A DNA stretch of 64,000 nt from JAJDXO01 sp965213765. GTDB taxonomy: Bacteria > Pseudomonadota > Alphaproteobacteria > Rhodospirillales > UBA2165. The notes beneath the pieces are model-generated. The model was not told the origin of the DNA. It saw only the letters and a program-made list of their open reading frames with translations, and did not search any database. The position numbers and the translations under genes are program-made. The number at the start of each line of letters is the position of its first letter. The first letter of the stretch is position 1. The stretch spans positions 3,410,001 through 3,474,000 of the forward strand of contig OZ243926.1 in the NCBI GenBank assembly GCA_965213765.1, read 5' to 3'. Shown here in pieces: positions 51,046 through 59,581 of the stretch.

Positions 51046-51852
51046 GAGGCTGTTGAGAAAGTCTTTGTTGTCTCGTTGATGAAGTCGTGATTCGGTCTTT
51101 CTGGTTGATTTCAGGAGGGCATTGGGATGATGGGGGCACGGATTGGTGGGCAAGATCGGCTTTTCTACGAGTTCTGCTTAGACGATATGGTCCCTGCGGA
51201 TCATCTGTTGCGCCGGATCGCCGCGGTTTTTGACCTGGACTGGCTGCGCGGCGAACTCGCTCCCTATTACAGTCATACGGGCCGCCCTTCGGTCGATCCC
51301 GAGCTGATGATCCGTATGCTGTTGGTGGGTTACTGCTACGGGATCCGGTCCGAGCGGCGCCTGTGCCAGGAAGTCGAGCTTAATCTCGCCTACCGCTGGT
51401 TCTGCCGGCTGGGATTGGAGGACCGGGTTCCCGATCACTCGACGTTTTCTTTGAACCGTCATGGCCGGTTCCGGGATAGTGATGTGCTGCGCCGGGTGTT
51501 TGAGCATGTCGTGCACGTCTGCCTGGATGCGGGTTTGATGGGCGGCGAAGGTTTTGCCGTGGATGCCTCGGTGATCGAGGCGGATGCCAGCCGCTTCGCC
51601 CGCATTGAGGGCGAGATCGATTGGCGCGAAGCGGGTTCGGTCAGCCGGCCGGTTGGCGAATATCTTGCGGCGCTGGACGGCGACACATCGCCGATCAATC
51701 CCGAACGCAAGCCCCGCGCACTGTCTCCGACCGATCCCGCCGCCGCCTGGACCACGCGGGGGCGCCACAAGGTGATGTTCGGTTACAGTCTCAACTATCT
51801 CATCGACATGGAGAACGCGGTAATCGTCGATGTGGAAGCGACACCGACGCGC
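51046..51852 (+). mobile_element. Truncated IS with IS1182/IS5-like transposase
   Basis: The left end is taken at GAGGCTGTTGAGAAAG (51046), where the rhomboid remnant stops. Similarity to a DDE transposase ends near codon 242 (EATPTR, about 51852), so the right half and right end are lost. End positions are estimates. Confidence 0.55.
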
Positions 51853-51909
51853 AACAAGGTTCGCGCTTGCGACCGTGTCTCGGCTTCGGACAAATGCATG
51901 AGGTGTTGA
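51127..51909 (+). pseudogene. Truncated IS1182/IS5-like transposase
   Basis: The 260-codon frame starts MMGARIGGQDRLFYEFCLDD, with DHLLRRIAAVFDLDWLR, RPSVDPELMIRMLLVGYCYGIRSERRLCQEVELNLAYRWFC and PDHSTFSLNRHGRF. The first catalytic Asp lies in EGFAVDASVIEADAS, then GYSLNYLIDMENAVIVDVEATPTR. After that the sequence leaves the family (RACDRVSASDKC) and stops at 51909. The second Asp and the Glu are missing, so the gene is dead. It resembles full transposases of more than 400 residues. The ribosome-binding site AGGAGGG before the ATG is intact. Confidence 0.85.
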
Positions 51910-52037
51910 ACGCAAACGGGATCGCTATCACGGAGCGCAGTCTGCGGACGTTTCTGACCAAGGGCGTGTTGACGGGAAGAAAGGTTGCCGAGGCCGCGAG
52001 GTCCATGGTGTCGGAAGAAGGCAAGTATCCGTTCTGA
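51894..52037 (+). pseudogene. Fragment of an unrecognised gene
   Basis: In-frame piece MHEVLNANGIAITERSLRTF, then LTKGVLTGRKVAEAARSMVS and EEGKYPF, ending with TGA at 52037. It looks like the helix-turn-helix C-terminus of a plasmid- or phage-type protein (x-L-N-A-x-G-I-x-I-x-x-x-S-L-R-T-F/Y). The 5' part is lost at the junction with the truncated transposase near 51852. I cannot name the family. Confidence 0.4.
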
Positions 52038-52065
52038 GCCGACCGGGCGGCGATGCATCGTTCGA

Positions 52066-52312
52066 AGAACGGCGCGCCGCCGGCGAGCGCATCGACGGCG
52101 AGCTGACGCCATTCGGTGAGCGCGGCGGTACGGTTGGTTTTAGATTTATCACGTGAATTTAGATGACGTTCCAGGTTGAAGTGGTTGTGGATCGAAGCAT
52201 GAACGGCGGCGAATTTCTGCAAAGCTTTGATGTCCCGAAATCGTGCCATCGCCGCTTCCCGCCGCCGAAACGGCTGATGTGAATTCTCGGCCCGATTATT
52301 GGCCCGACCACC
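52066..52312 (-). pseudogene. C-terminal fragment of an IS6-family transposase
   Basis: The minus frame contains GGRANNRAENSHQPFRRREA, AMARFRDIKALQKFAAVHAS and IHNHFNLERHLNSRDKSKTN. These are the NNRAENSHQPxRxRE block (catalytic Glu) and following helix of IS6/IS240-type transposases. The upstream DD part is absent, and the frame runs on into unrelated DNA at both ends. A dead remnant. Confidence 0.8.
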
Positions 52313-52440
52313 ACACTCCCGAACCTTCAACATATCAATACCGCGAGGCGGATGACTTCGGGTGAACTGTTGAAATAACGGAATGGATTTCGCATCCATC
52401 ACGGCTATGGAAGCCGACGTTCAGGTTCAACCCGGTTTAG

Positions 52441-52557
52441 TCCGACAATGCCCGCTCCAGTGCCCAAAAACAATTTGTGGACATGATCCGAGCAACGGAA
52501 TCCGACGGCGATGGCGGCGAAGATGACCTGCCGGTCATCAATATTAGTTTTGTTTGA
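52441..52557 (+). pseudogene. Possible 3' end of an unknown gene
   Basis: Open frame without a start, ending SSAQKQFVDMIRATESDGDG-GEDDLPVINISFV-stop at 52557. The acidic end with V-I-N-I-S-F-V is protein-like and recalls C-termini of phage terminase or portal-type proteins, but I do not recognise it. It lies in the mosaic of mobile-element remnants. Confidence 0.3.
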
Positions 52558-52721
52558 GGAGGAATAATTTATCGATCGGCCTGCTGAGAAAAGCGGACGT
52601 TGATGGCGACATCCAAATGTCCCCTTTTCACCCCAACCCGGGCAGGTTTGTTGTTGAGCCGGGGTTTCCGATTTTGGCCCGACGCAGACAATGTTCGATT
52701 AGCCGCCGGATGCGGAAGCGG
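52558..52721. other. Short region before the flotillin gene end
   Basis: No gene is seen. It probably belongs to the transposon-scarred stretch. Confidence 0.3.
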
Positions 52722-54365
52722 TTAGCGTTTTTTCTTCTTGCTCGATCTCTTGCTCAACTCGTCGGCGGCACCCGAGACCCCATCTTCAACACTGATACCG
52801 AGTTCCTCGCCGATTCTTTTGAGGGCCGGAACTTGGACCGCCATATCTAGGACCGAGTCGACCGCCTGATTGATGGCCGATTTCTCGCCGACGACACTCG
52901 CGGCATCGACGGTGCCCGTCCCCGAATTTCGGCCTAGCCCCGTCACGTGGTGAATTTTGATGGAATCAATTTTCTCCGCGGGACGGACCATTTCAGAAAC
53001 AACCTTTGGCAAAGCTTCAATTCGCGCCAAATCAAGTCTCATTGCCATCGCATCGTCACTGTAGCTATTGGTTGCTTTTGCGAGCGCCTCTTGGCCCTCG
53101 GCTTCGGCAATCAACTCTTTCTGTTTAGCCGCGGCGAGGATCTCCGCTGCGGAGGCGTCCGCCTTCGCTTGTTCCAGGCGGGCGGCGGCGCGGTCGGCTG
53201 CGGCATCTTTTTCCGAAGCCGCGGCCATACGCAACTGATCTCCGCGAACCTGGCCTTCTTGCTGGGCGACGATCAACGCAATCTCTTTCCGCCGTTCGGC
53301 CTCGGCGAGCGCGCGGGCGGTTGCGATCGCTTCGGTAGCTTCAACACCGTCTGCTTTCGCCAAGTCCGCGGCAGCTTTGGCTTTGCTTTGCTCCTGTGAT
53401 TTCTCCGCAAGTGAGATATCGCGGGCCTGATTTGCCAGAGCCACATCTCGTTCATGCGCAATTTCAGCTTCGCGGATGTTTTGTTCACGCTCGATATCTG
53501 CCGCGCGAATGTCTTGCTCCATTTTGATGCGCGCCCGCGCCGCCTCTCGTTCGCTATCGGCTTTTTGCTTGGCCACTTCCGCAAGCTGACGCGCTTTCAG
53601 ACTCTCGATCTGTTGAACCTGAGAGATTTCCGCTTCCTGCTCTTCAAGGTCGATCTCCAGCTTGCGCTTGGAAGCCTCCATAGAGGCGCGGCGGACCGAA
53701 ACATCGGCGTCGGCATCAATCTCCGCGCGCTCTTTTTTGGATTTGGCGATAACCTCGGCAAGCTTCCGCATGCCAACCGCGTTGAACGCGTTATTTTCAT
53801 CGAGCGCAGTGAACGGTGTTTGATCGAGAGCCGTCAACGAAACCGTATCTAGCTCCAACCCATTGCGAGCCATTGATTCGATCAGCGATGCCCGCACCTT
53901 ATCGACGAATTCACCGCGGCTCTCGTGGAGTTCGTCCATTGTGAATTGCGCCGCGACGGAGCGCAGCGCGTCAACCAATTTACCTTCGATCAATTCCCGC
54001 AATTTGTCGGGATTGAAGGTCCGATTGCCCAACGTCTGCGCCGCCAGGGCGATCCCATCCGGAGTTGGCTGAACCGACACATAGAACTCGGCACCGACAT
54101 CGACGCGAAGCTTGTCGTTGGTGATCAGGGCGGATTCTCCGGCACGCTGCACCTCCAACCGCAAGGTTTGCATGTTGACTTTGGATATTTCGTGGAACCA
54201 AGGGATGGCAATGGTGCCACCGTCGATGACAATCTTACGTCCCCCAACGCCGGTTTTAACCAAGCTAATCTCCTGGGTGGCCCGCTGGTAAAACTTAGCG
54301 AATATGGCCAGCACCACGACGATAACGACGAGTGCGATGATGATCCAAATGATTGCGGTCGCCAT
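52722..54365 (-). CDS. Flotillin / SPFH domain protein
   Basis: A 547-residue membrane-microdomain protein. One N-terminal membrane span (residues about 4-24, AIIWIIIALVVIVVVLAIFA) is followed by the SPFH/band-7 domain (LVKTGVGGRKIVIDGGTIAIPWFHEISKVNMQTLRLEV, about 35-200), then a long Glu/Ala/Lys coiled coil (about 210-450, with EQEAEISQVQQIESLKARQL) and the flotillin C-terminus (MRLDLARIEALPKVVSEMVRPAEKIDSIKIHHVTG). YqiK-like flotillins are known partners of PspA and YjfC-type clusters. Here it lies 1.9 kb from that cluster, beyond transposon debris, and 51 bases after the SDR gene on the same strand. Confidence 0.92.
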   Translation of the reverse strand: MATAIIWIIIALVVIVVVLAIFAKFYQRATQEISLVKTGVGGRKIVIDGGTIAIPWFHEISKVNMQTLRLEVQRAGESALITNDKLRVDVGAEFYVSVQPTPDGIALAAQTLGNRTFNPDKLRELIEGKLVDALRSVAAQFTMDELHESRGEFVDKVRASLIESMARNGLELDTVSLTALDQTPFTALDENNAFNAVGMRKLAEVIAKSKKERAEIDADADVSVRRASMEASKRKLEIDLEEQEAEISQVQQIESLKARQLAEVAKQKADSEREAARARIKMEQDIRAADIEREQNIREAEIAHERDVALANQARDISLAEKSQEQSKAKAAADLAKADGVEATEAIATARALAEAERRKEIALIVAQQEGQVRGDQLRMAAASEKDAAADRAAARLEQAKADASAAEILAAAKQKELIAEAEGQEALAKATNSYSDDAMAMRLDLARIEALPKVVSEMVRPAEKIDSIKIHHVTGLGRNSGTGTVDAASVVGEKSAINQAVDSVLDMAVQVPALKRIGEELGISVEDGVSGAADELSKRSSKKKKR

Positions 54366-54416
54366 TGTTTATTCCTCACCCATAGAAGTTGATACGAACC
54401 TGGCCGGCTTTACGTT

Positions 54417-55238
54417 TTACAACCCGTGAATTTCGCAATGCAGATGCGAAGACATCCCGCCATCTACAGGTATGTTGAGCCCTCGCATCCAACTGCTTAA
54501 ATCCGACAACATAAAGCAGACAACCGGCGCGACATCTGTCGGTAATCCCGGCCGATCCATGATGGCAAAATCTTCTTCCGCCCGCTCTCCCAAGGTTTCG
54601 ATAAAGTCCTTCATGATGGGGGTATCGACCGGTCCCGGACTGATGCAGTTCATCCTGACTCCGCGGTCCCTCCACTCCCAGCGCGTCTTCATCGTCCAGA
54701 CAATGAGAGCTTCCTTGGTGAAGAAATATGACCGGCCTTGTTCCTGATCGATGCCATAGCGACGAACAAAATCTTCGACCTCCTCAAACCCGAGATCGTA
54801 ACTCGCTTTGATCTGGTTGACGTGATCCGCCCAACCAAAGCCGGCGAGGGATGCGAGATTTACGATGGAGGCACCATCCGCGAGTTTTGGCACCATAAGT
54901 TCCGTAAAGTATTTGAGACCAACAAGGTTTACCTTCAGAACCAACTCCGGCGGCAAGGTCGGTGGCAGGCCGGCGATGTTTGCCAGCCCGTCAGCGCCCT
55001 TCGGTAAGACATCAACGAGCGCCTCAATGGTTGCTTTATCGGACAGATCGGCTTTGTAGAACTCATCGACGTTGTCCGTGGTCATGTTGATATCAACGCC
55101 CAAAACATCGCCGCCCAAGCGCTTGATCGTTTTCGCCGTTTCGTAGCCAATGCCGGACGAACACCCCGTAACGATGATCGTTTTGCCCTTCAACATTTTC
55201 TTCGGCTTGATGTTGGCGATGTCGTACTTCTGTACCAT
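54417..55238 (-). CDS. Short-chain dehydrogenase, coniferyl-alcohol dehydrogenase-like
   Basis: A 273-residue classical SDR. NAD(P)-binding TGCSSGIGYETA (G-x3-G-x-G) is at about residues 24-35, followed by IAGLPPTLPPE, the serine-containing IVNLASLAGFGW and the catalytic YFFTK (Tyr-x3-Lys). GVRMNCISPGPVDTPIMKDF and GLNIPVDGGMSSHL finish the domain. The pattern, in particular RSYFFTKEALIVWTMKTRW, matches entries named coniferyl-alcohol dehydrogenase. The true substrate is unproven. The start at 55238 has AGGGAG upstream. The long frame to 55313 lies in the ALDH gene. Last enzyme gene of the aromatic operon. Confidence 0.85.
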   Translation of the reverse strand: MVQKYDIANIKPKKMLKGKTIIVTGCSSGIGYETAKTIKRLGGDVLGVDINMTTDNVDEFYKADLSDKATIEALVDVLPKGADGLANIAGLPPTLPPELVLKVNLVGLKYFTELMVPKLADGASIVNLASLAGFGWADHVNQIKASYDLGFEEVEDFVRRYGIDQEQGRSYFFTKEALIVWTMKTRWEWRDRGVRMNCISPGPVDTPIMKDFIETLGERAEEDFAIMDRPGLPTDVAPVVCFMLSDLSSWMRGLNIPVDGGMSSHLHCEIHGL

Positions 55239-55264
55239 TTCCAGGCTCCCTGTTACGGCCTCGA

Positions 55265-56725
55265 TTAAAATGCCGGCGGAAACGGTTTGCCGCCTCGTTC
55301 CATGGTGATCCACCGGGTTTCCGTGTAGGACTCAGCGGACCAACGGCCGCCATAGCGTCCGACGCCCGAGGATTTAGAGCCACCAAATGGGGCGTTTGCC
55401 TCATCGTTTACCGGTGAGCAATTGATGTGGCTCATTCCCGTTTCCAACCGATGCGCTATTTCCAGTCCGCGTTGCTCGTCACCGGTAAAAACACCTGACG
55501 ATAGACCGTAGGGGCTGTCATTGGCGATCGCGATGGCTTCATCATCGGAGCGGAATGGAATTACCGGAGCGACCGGGCCGAAGGTCTCTTCGCGGTACAC
55601 TTTCATGTCGGGTGTTACGCCAACCAGGATCGTTGGATCCACGAAACGGCCATTGATGCCTCCGCCCAGCACTGCCCGGGCGCCCTTGGCGAAGGCGTCC
55701 TCAAGCTGGCTTCGCACATTGGCCACCTGTTTGTCGTTTATCAGCGGACCAATCACATTGTTCCGATCCGCCAGTGGAGGACCGACCTTGAGCTTGGCGG
55801 CCCGATCTACAAATTTGGCGAGGAAATCTTCGAATATCGATTCATGGACCAGCAATTTCTCGACCGACATGCAGATCTGGCCTTGATGCATAAAACTGCC
55901 AAAGTTTGCCGCCTGAGTGGCGCGCTCCAAATCGGCGTCTTCGCAAATAATAAGCGGGTCCTTACCGCCGAGTTCCATACAACATTTCTTGAGGTGAGCC
56001 CCGGCTTTGGCCGCAATTGCCCGGCCGACGGCGGTGGATCCCGTAAAAGCAATCGCCTTGACCGCCGGATTTTCAATCATTTCGTCGCCGACTTCCTGAA
56101 CATTTTCGCGCGAACAGGTCACGACGTTCAGGACACCGGGTGGAATTCCGGCTTCCTCGAATATTTCCGCAAACAAAAGACCCCCGACATAAGGCGTCTC
56201 TTCAGACGGCTTCAGGATCACCGTATTTCCGAGCGCAACGATGTAAGCCAAGCTGCGGGATGTCAAAATGGCTGGAAAATTCCACGGGCTGACGAGCGAA
56301 ACCACTCCCAGAGGATAACGGACGGCCATCGAAAATTTACCGTGCTCAGACGGTAGGACCTCGCCAATCGAGCTATAGTTTGCACCGGCGGCGGCTCGGA
56401 AGATGATCGGCACTTGGGTTGCCTCGTACATTCCTTTGCCATACCAACCGCCACCTTCGGCCTGAATTGCTTCAACGATTTCCATCTGCCGGCGCTCGAA
56501 GATCTCGGCGACCCTGTTCATGAAGTTGGCGCGGGCGGAATGGGTTAGGCCCGCCCAATCGGGAAATGCCGCCTGAGCGGCGTCGATCGCCGCCCGCGCA
56601 TCCTGCCGGTCACCGTTCGGAACCATCGCCCAAACCGAGCCGTCCGCGGGATTGTGGTCGGCGAAATTCTCACGTGTGGAGGACCAATCGCCGCCAACGT
56701 ATATTTGGTTGAACACCTTATTCAT
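55265..56725 (-). CDS. Aldehyde dehydrogenase, aromatic aldehyde type
   Basis: A 486-residue NAD(P)-dependent aldehyde dehydrogenase. VVSLVSPWNFPAILTSRSLA, NTVILKPSEETP, FTGSTAVGRAIAAKAG, catalytic Glu in MELGGKDPL (about residue 256), catalytic Cys in HQGQICMSVEKLLVH (about residue 290) and EETFGPVAPVIPF. The C-terminal NDEANAPFGGSKSSGVGRYGG is typical. It resembles benzaldehyde or vanillin dehydrogenases. Sixteen bases separate it from the LivF-like gene. With the SDR it would oxidise alcohol to aldehyde to acid. Confidence 0.9.
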   Translation of the reverse strand: MNKVFNQIYVGGDWSSTRENFADHNPADGSVWAMVPNGDRQDARAAIDAAQAAFPDWAGLTHSARANFMNRVAEIFERRQMEIVEAIQAEGGGWYGKGMYEATQVPIIFRAAAGANYSSIGEVLPSEHGKFSMAVRYPLGVVSLVSPWNFPAILTSRSLAYIVALGNTVILKPSEETPYVGGLLFAEIFEEAGIPPGVLNVVTCSRENVQEVGDEMIENPAVKAIAFTGSTAVGRAIAAKAGAHLKKCCMELGGKDPLIICEDADLERATQAANFGSFMHQGQICMSVEKLLVHESIFEDFLAKFVDRAAKLKVGPPLADRNNVIGPLINDKQVANVRSQLEDAFAKGARAVLGGGINGRFVDPTILVGVTPDMKVYREETFGPVAPVIPFRSDDEAIAIANDSPYGLSSGVFTGDEQRGLEIAHRLETGMSHINCSPVNDEANAPFGGSKSSGVGRYGGRWSAESYTETRWITMERGGKPFPPAF

Positions 56726-56740
56726 GGCTCAACACCTCTC

Positions 56741-57934
56741 TTAATCCTTCACTTTGACCAATTTCGCGCCAGATTTTGATTCCTGGCGTCGGTAGACTTC
56801 AACTTTTGGCTTTCTGTAAATTTCGATGACCGGTTTGACAGCCGATCCACGTTCGGCAGTCTCCAAGTTTGGACTTGAAACTTCTTCTCTTGCCGGCGAG
56901 TACCGTGCAGCTCGAGCCGACTGCTCCATTTCATCAAGAACGCGCTGCAAAGCCGCACTCGCTCCCGGCGCCGGGTCGGAAGGCGCACCGGCTGCTTTCG
57001 CCGGTTTTGTCTCTTGCTGTCTGGTCTCCACTTCGACAGCACGATTTACAATCGCGGATATATCTTCCGAAAGGATCTGCCCGGAATTTACCGATTGGCG
57101 CGGCTCTGGTTGCGGTGTGATGGCAAATTCGTTTGCCGCGCCTCTAGCGAGCACTTCGCTGGGAGCATCCTTCTTTGTAAGATCGACCACTTTCCTTGGA
57201 CCTTGGGTCGGCGCCGTGGCGGAACCTCCCAGATACGCCTTTTGGACAGCCGGATCATTCATAAGACGTTCCGCGGTGTCTTCGCCGGTGATCCGTCCGA
57301 CCTCGAGCAGGTACCCTCGATCGGCGATGGCCAGACTTTGCTTGGCGTTTTGCTCGACCAGCAAAATGCCAACCCCGGTTTTGCGGACGTCTTGGAGCGT
57401 TTTGAACAGCTCGGAACATAGTATCGGTGACAATCCCAGCGATGGCTCGTCCAACATTAGAATGGATGGAGCGGACATCATTGCTCGTCCAATGGCAACC
57501 ATCTGTTGTTCGCCCCCGCTCATGGTGCGGGCGATCTGGTTCTTTCGTTCGTTGAGCTTGGGAAACAGTGCCAGAACACGGTCCAAATTTGCATTTTCCG
57601 ACGCGTCGGCACGGTCCGGAAATGCACCGAGCCGCAAATTTTCGAGAACGGATAGTTCGCTGAATATGCCGCGCCCTTCTGGCACCAGTGCCAATCCTGT
57701 TTCCACGACCTCGTGTGCGGGCAATTCGGTTACCTCAACACCGTCCATGTGTATTTGACTGCCCGGCTCGGCGGAAATTAGGCCGCCGATGGCTTTCAGG
57801 AGCGTGCTTTTACCGGCCCCATTGGCACCGAGAATGACCACGATCTCTCCGGGTTCGATCCGAATTGAGACCCAGTCCAAAGCATGATGTTGGCCGTAAA
57901 ATACCGAGAGATTCTTGCACTCAAGCATGCTCAT
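56741..57934 (-). CDS. LivF-type ABC ATPase with unusual C-terminal tail
   Basis: Residues 1 to about 235 are a normal LivF ATPase: Walker A GANGAGKS (about 36-43), Q-loop/LVPEGRGIFSELSVLENL, signature MSGGEQQMVAIGRAMMS and Walker B ILMLDEPSLGLSP. The protein then continues for about 150 residues. The tail begins APTQGPRKVVDLTKKDAPSE, is rich in Ala/Pro/Glu/Lys, has a likely helix (ALQRVLDEMEQSARAARYSP) and ends with two related units, VIEIYRKP and VEVYRRQ. LivF proteins are usually about 235-240 residues. The function of the tail is unknown. Its start overlaps the LivG-like gene by 14 bases. Confidence 0.9.
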   Translation of the reverse strand: MSMLECKNLSVFYGQHHALDWVSIRIEPGEIVVILGANGAGKSTLLKAIGGLISAEPGSQIHMDGVEVTELPAHEVVETGLALVPEGRGIFSELSVLENLRLGAFPDRADASENANLDRVLALFPKLNERKNQIARTMSGGEQQMVAIGRAMMSAPSILMLDEPSLGLSPILCSELFKTLQDVRKTGVGILLVEQNAKQSLAIADRGYLLEVGRITGEDTAERLMNDPAVQKAYLGGSATAPTQGPRKVVDLTKKDAPSEVLARGAANEFAITPQPEPRQSVNSGQILSEDISAIVNRAVEVETRQQETKPAKAAGAPSDPAPGASAALQRVLDEMEQSARAARYSPAREEVSSPNLETAERGSAVKPVIEIYRKPKVEVYRRQESKSGAKLVKVKD

Positions 57935-58655
57935 CTCCCAGATACGCCCGAATGACTTCTTCGTCCGCCAGCACCTCCTGCGGGGTGCCTTCCGCGATTT
58001 TGAATCCGCTGTTCATCACGACACATCGGTCACAAAGACTGCGGATCGCATCCATCACATGTTCGACGACGATGATGGTGCGGCCCTCCTCGCGAAGGCC
58101 GCTGATCAAGTCTATTCCAATTTGCAGCTCTGAGGGATTGAGCCCTGCCAGCCACTCGTCAAGGAGCAGCAGCCGTGGGTCGGACATGAGGGCGCGGGCC
58201 AACTCAACACGCTTTTGATCGATATAGGTGAGGGCTGAGACCGGGCTGTGGACAGAGTCGGCCATCCCGACCTTTTCAAGCATTTCCGCGGCGTGGGCCT
58301 GGAGCGAGGGGCCCCATAATTTGCGATGACCAAACACCCCTCCGGCTTCAACATTTTCGAGAACCGTCATCGAATTGAGCATGCGGACAAGTTGGAACGT
58401 CCGTGCCACACCAACCCGCGCAATCGCGTTTGCGGACTGGCCGGAAATAACGTGGCCGAAAAGCTGAATGTGACCGGCGCTAATATTCAGCGCACCGGAA
58501 ATCAAATTCATCATGGTTGTTTTGCCGGACCCATTTGGTCCGATTAAGCCGAGCACCTCATGCTCGGAAAGCTCAAACGACATTTGATTTACCGCGACGA
58601 GGCCACCAAATCGCTTGTCGACATTCTTGACGGAGAGGGCGGAAATTCCGGCCAC
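57921..58655 (-). CDS. LivG-type ABC transporter ATPase
   Basis: A 244-residue ATPase. Walker A GPNGSGKTTMMNLISG, a LivG-type insertion (VGVARTFQLVRMLNSMTVLENV), a signature region that reads ALTYIDQKRVELARALMSDPRLLLLDEWLAGLNPSE and the final LADEEVIRAYLGDEHA. The usual LSYGxQR signature is altered to LTYIDQKR. Walker B is intact with DEWLAGL. One-base overlap with the LivM-like gene. Confidence 0.93.
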   Translation of the reverse strand: MAGISALSVKNVDKRFGGLVAVNQMSFELSEHEVLGLIGPNGSGKTTMMNLISGALNISAGHIQLFGHVISGQSANAIARVGVARTFQLVRMLNSMTVLENVEAGGVFGHRKLWGPSLQAHAAEMLEKVGMADSVHSPVSALTYIDQKRVELARALMSDPRLLLLDEWLAGLNPSELQIGIDLISGLREEGRTIIVVEHVMDAIRSLCDRCVVMNSGFKIAEGTPQEVLADEEVIRAYLGDEHA

Positions 58656-59581
58656 TAGACCCTCCCACTCAAACGCGGCAGATACTTTTCAAGGAGGCCT
58701 GCAAATCCATTTGGGATGGCATAGACGATCAGGAGGAAGCAGATGCCCAGCATGAGCGTCGTCTGGTTTGGGAACGTCGCGGTCAAAAAGTCCCAGACCA
58801 GCATGAACGGAATAACACCGACGATGGGCCCCCACAATCTATGAGCGCCTCCCAGGAGCGCGGTGATCACCACGATAAAGGATAGCATCGGGCTAAATGC
58901 GATATTGGATTCAATGTAGCTCAGGCGCGGCGCCAACAGCGCGCCCACAATCGTGGCCACGGTGCCGGAGATGATAAACAATATTATTTTGGCGTAGGCC
59001 GTATTGATGCCGCTGTGAACGGCAACCATTTCGTCATTGCCAATAATCCGCAACGCGAAACCCAGCCGTGAACGATTTATCCACCAGCCAAGTAAATAGA
59101 CCACCGCTCCTAGGATGAGTAGTTCCCAATAAATCAGGGGCTCGGTGATATCCGTCAGAACATAGAGGCCGCTGCTGCTACCCATTGTTGTCTGAACCCA
59201 GGTGACGATTTGACGGATAAATTCCGCGAGACCCAAGGTAAAAATCACAAAGTACACACCGGAGACACGAAGCGTCGCCAAGCCGATTAAAGCCGATAGA
59301 ACGGCGCCAATGACAGCAGCGAGGCCAACAAGGACCCAATAGGGAAGAACCTCGATCCCGCCGCCAACCACGAACATTCCAACCCCGTAAAAGGCGCCGG
59401 TCGCCAAGGATATGTAATGGGTCGGGCCGGAAAACAGCGCCCAGCTTGTCGCCAAAACCATATAGGTCGCGATGGTCACGCTGATCGACAGCCAAAAATC
59501 CGAGCCGGCCAGCGGGATGAGTGCCGCAAGAGCGAACAAGATAATCGCAATGACAAAATTTCGGACTTCTTTTCGGGTCAC
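58655..59581 (-). CDS. LivM-type ABC permease
   Basis: A 308-residue inner-membrane permease with about nine or ten spans. It has SWALFSGPTHYISLATGAFYGVGMF (LivM-type GxxSLGxxAFxGxGAY variant), YFVIFTLGLAEFIRQIV and the cytoplasmic EAA-like region GFALRIIGNDEMVAVHSGINTAYAKIILFIISG. LLGGAHRLWGPIVGVIPF is characteristic. It overlaps the LivH-like gene by four bases. Confidence 0.92.
   Translation of the reverse strand: MTRKEVRNFVIAIILFALAALIPLAGSDFWLSISVTIATYMVLATSWALFSGPTHYISLATGAFYGVGMFVVGGGIEVLPYWVLVGLAAVIGAVLSALIGLATLRVSGVYFVIFTLGLAEFIRQIVTWVQTTMGSSSGLYVLTDITEPLIYWELLILGAVVYLLGWWINRSRLGFALRIIGNDEMVAVHSGINTAYAKIILFIISGTVATIVGALLAPRLSYIESNIAFSPMLSFIVVITALLGGAHRLWGPIVGVIPFMLVWDFLTATFPNQTTLMLGICFLLIVYAIPNGFAGLLEKYLPRLSGRV

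Noticed and set aside
51800..52402. Intact 200-residue protein
   Set aside because: Only the middle matches an IS6 transposase. Both ends run into unrelated sequence, so it is a remnant.
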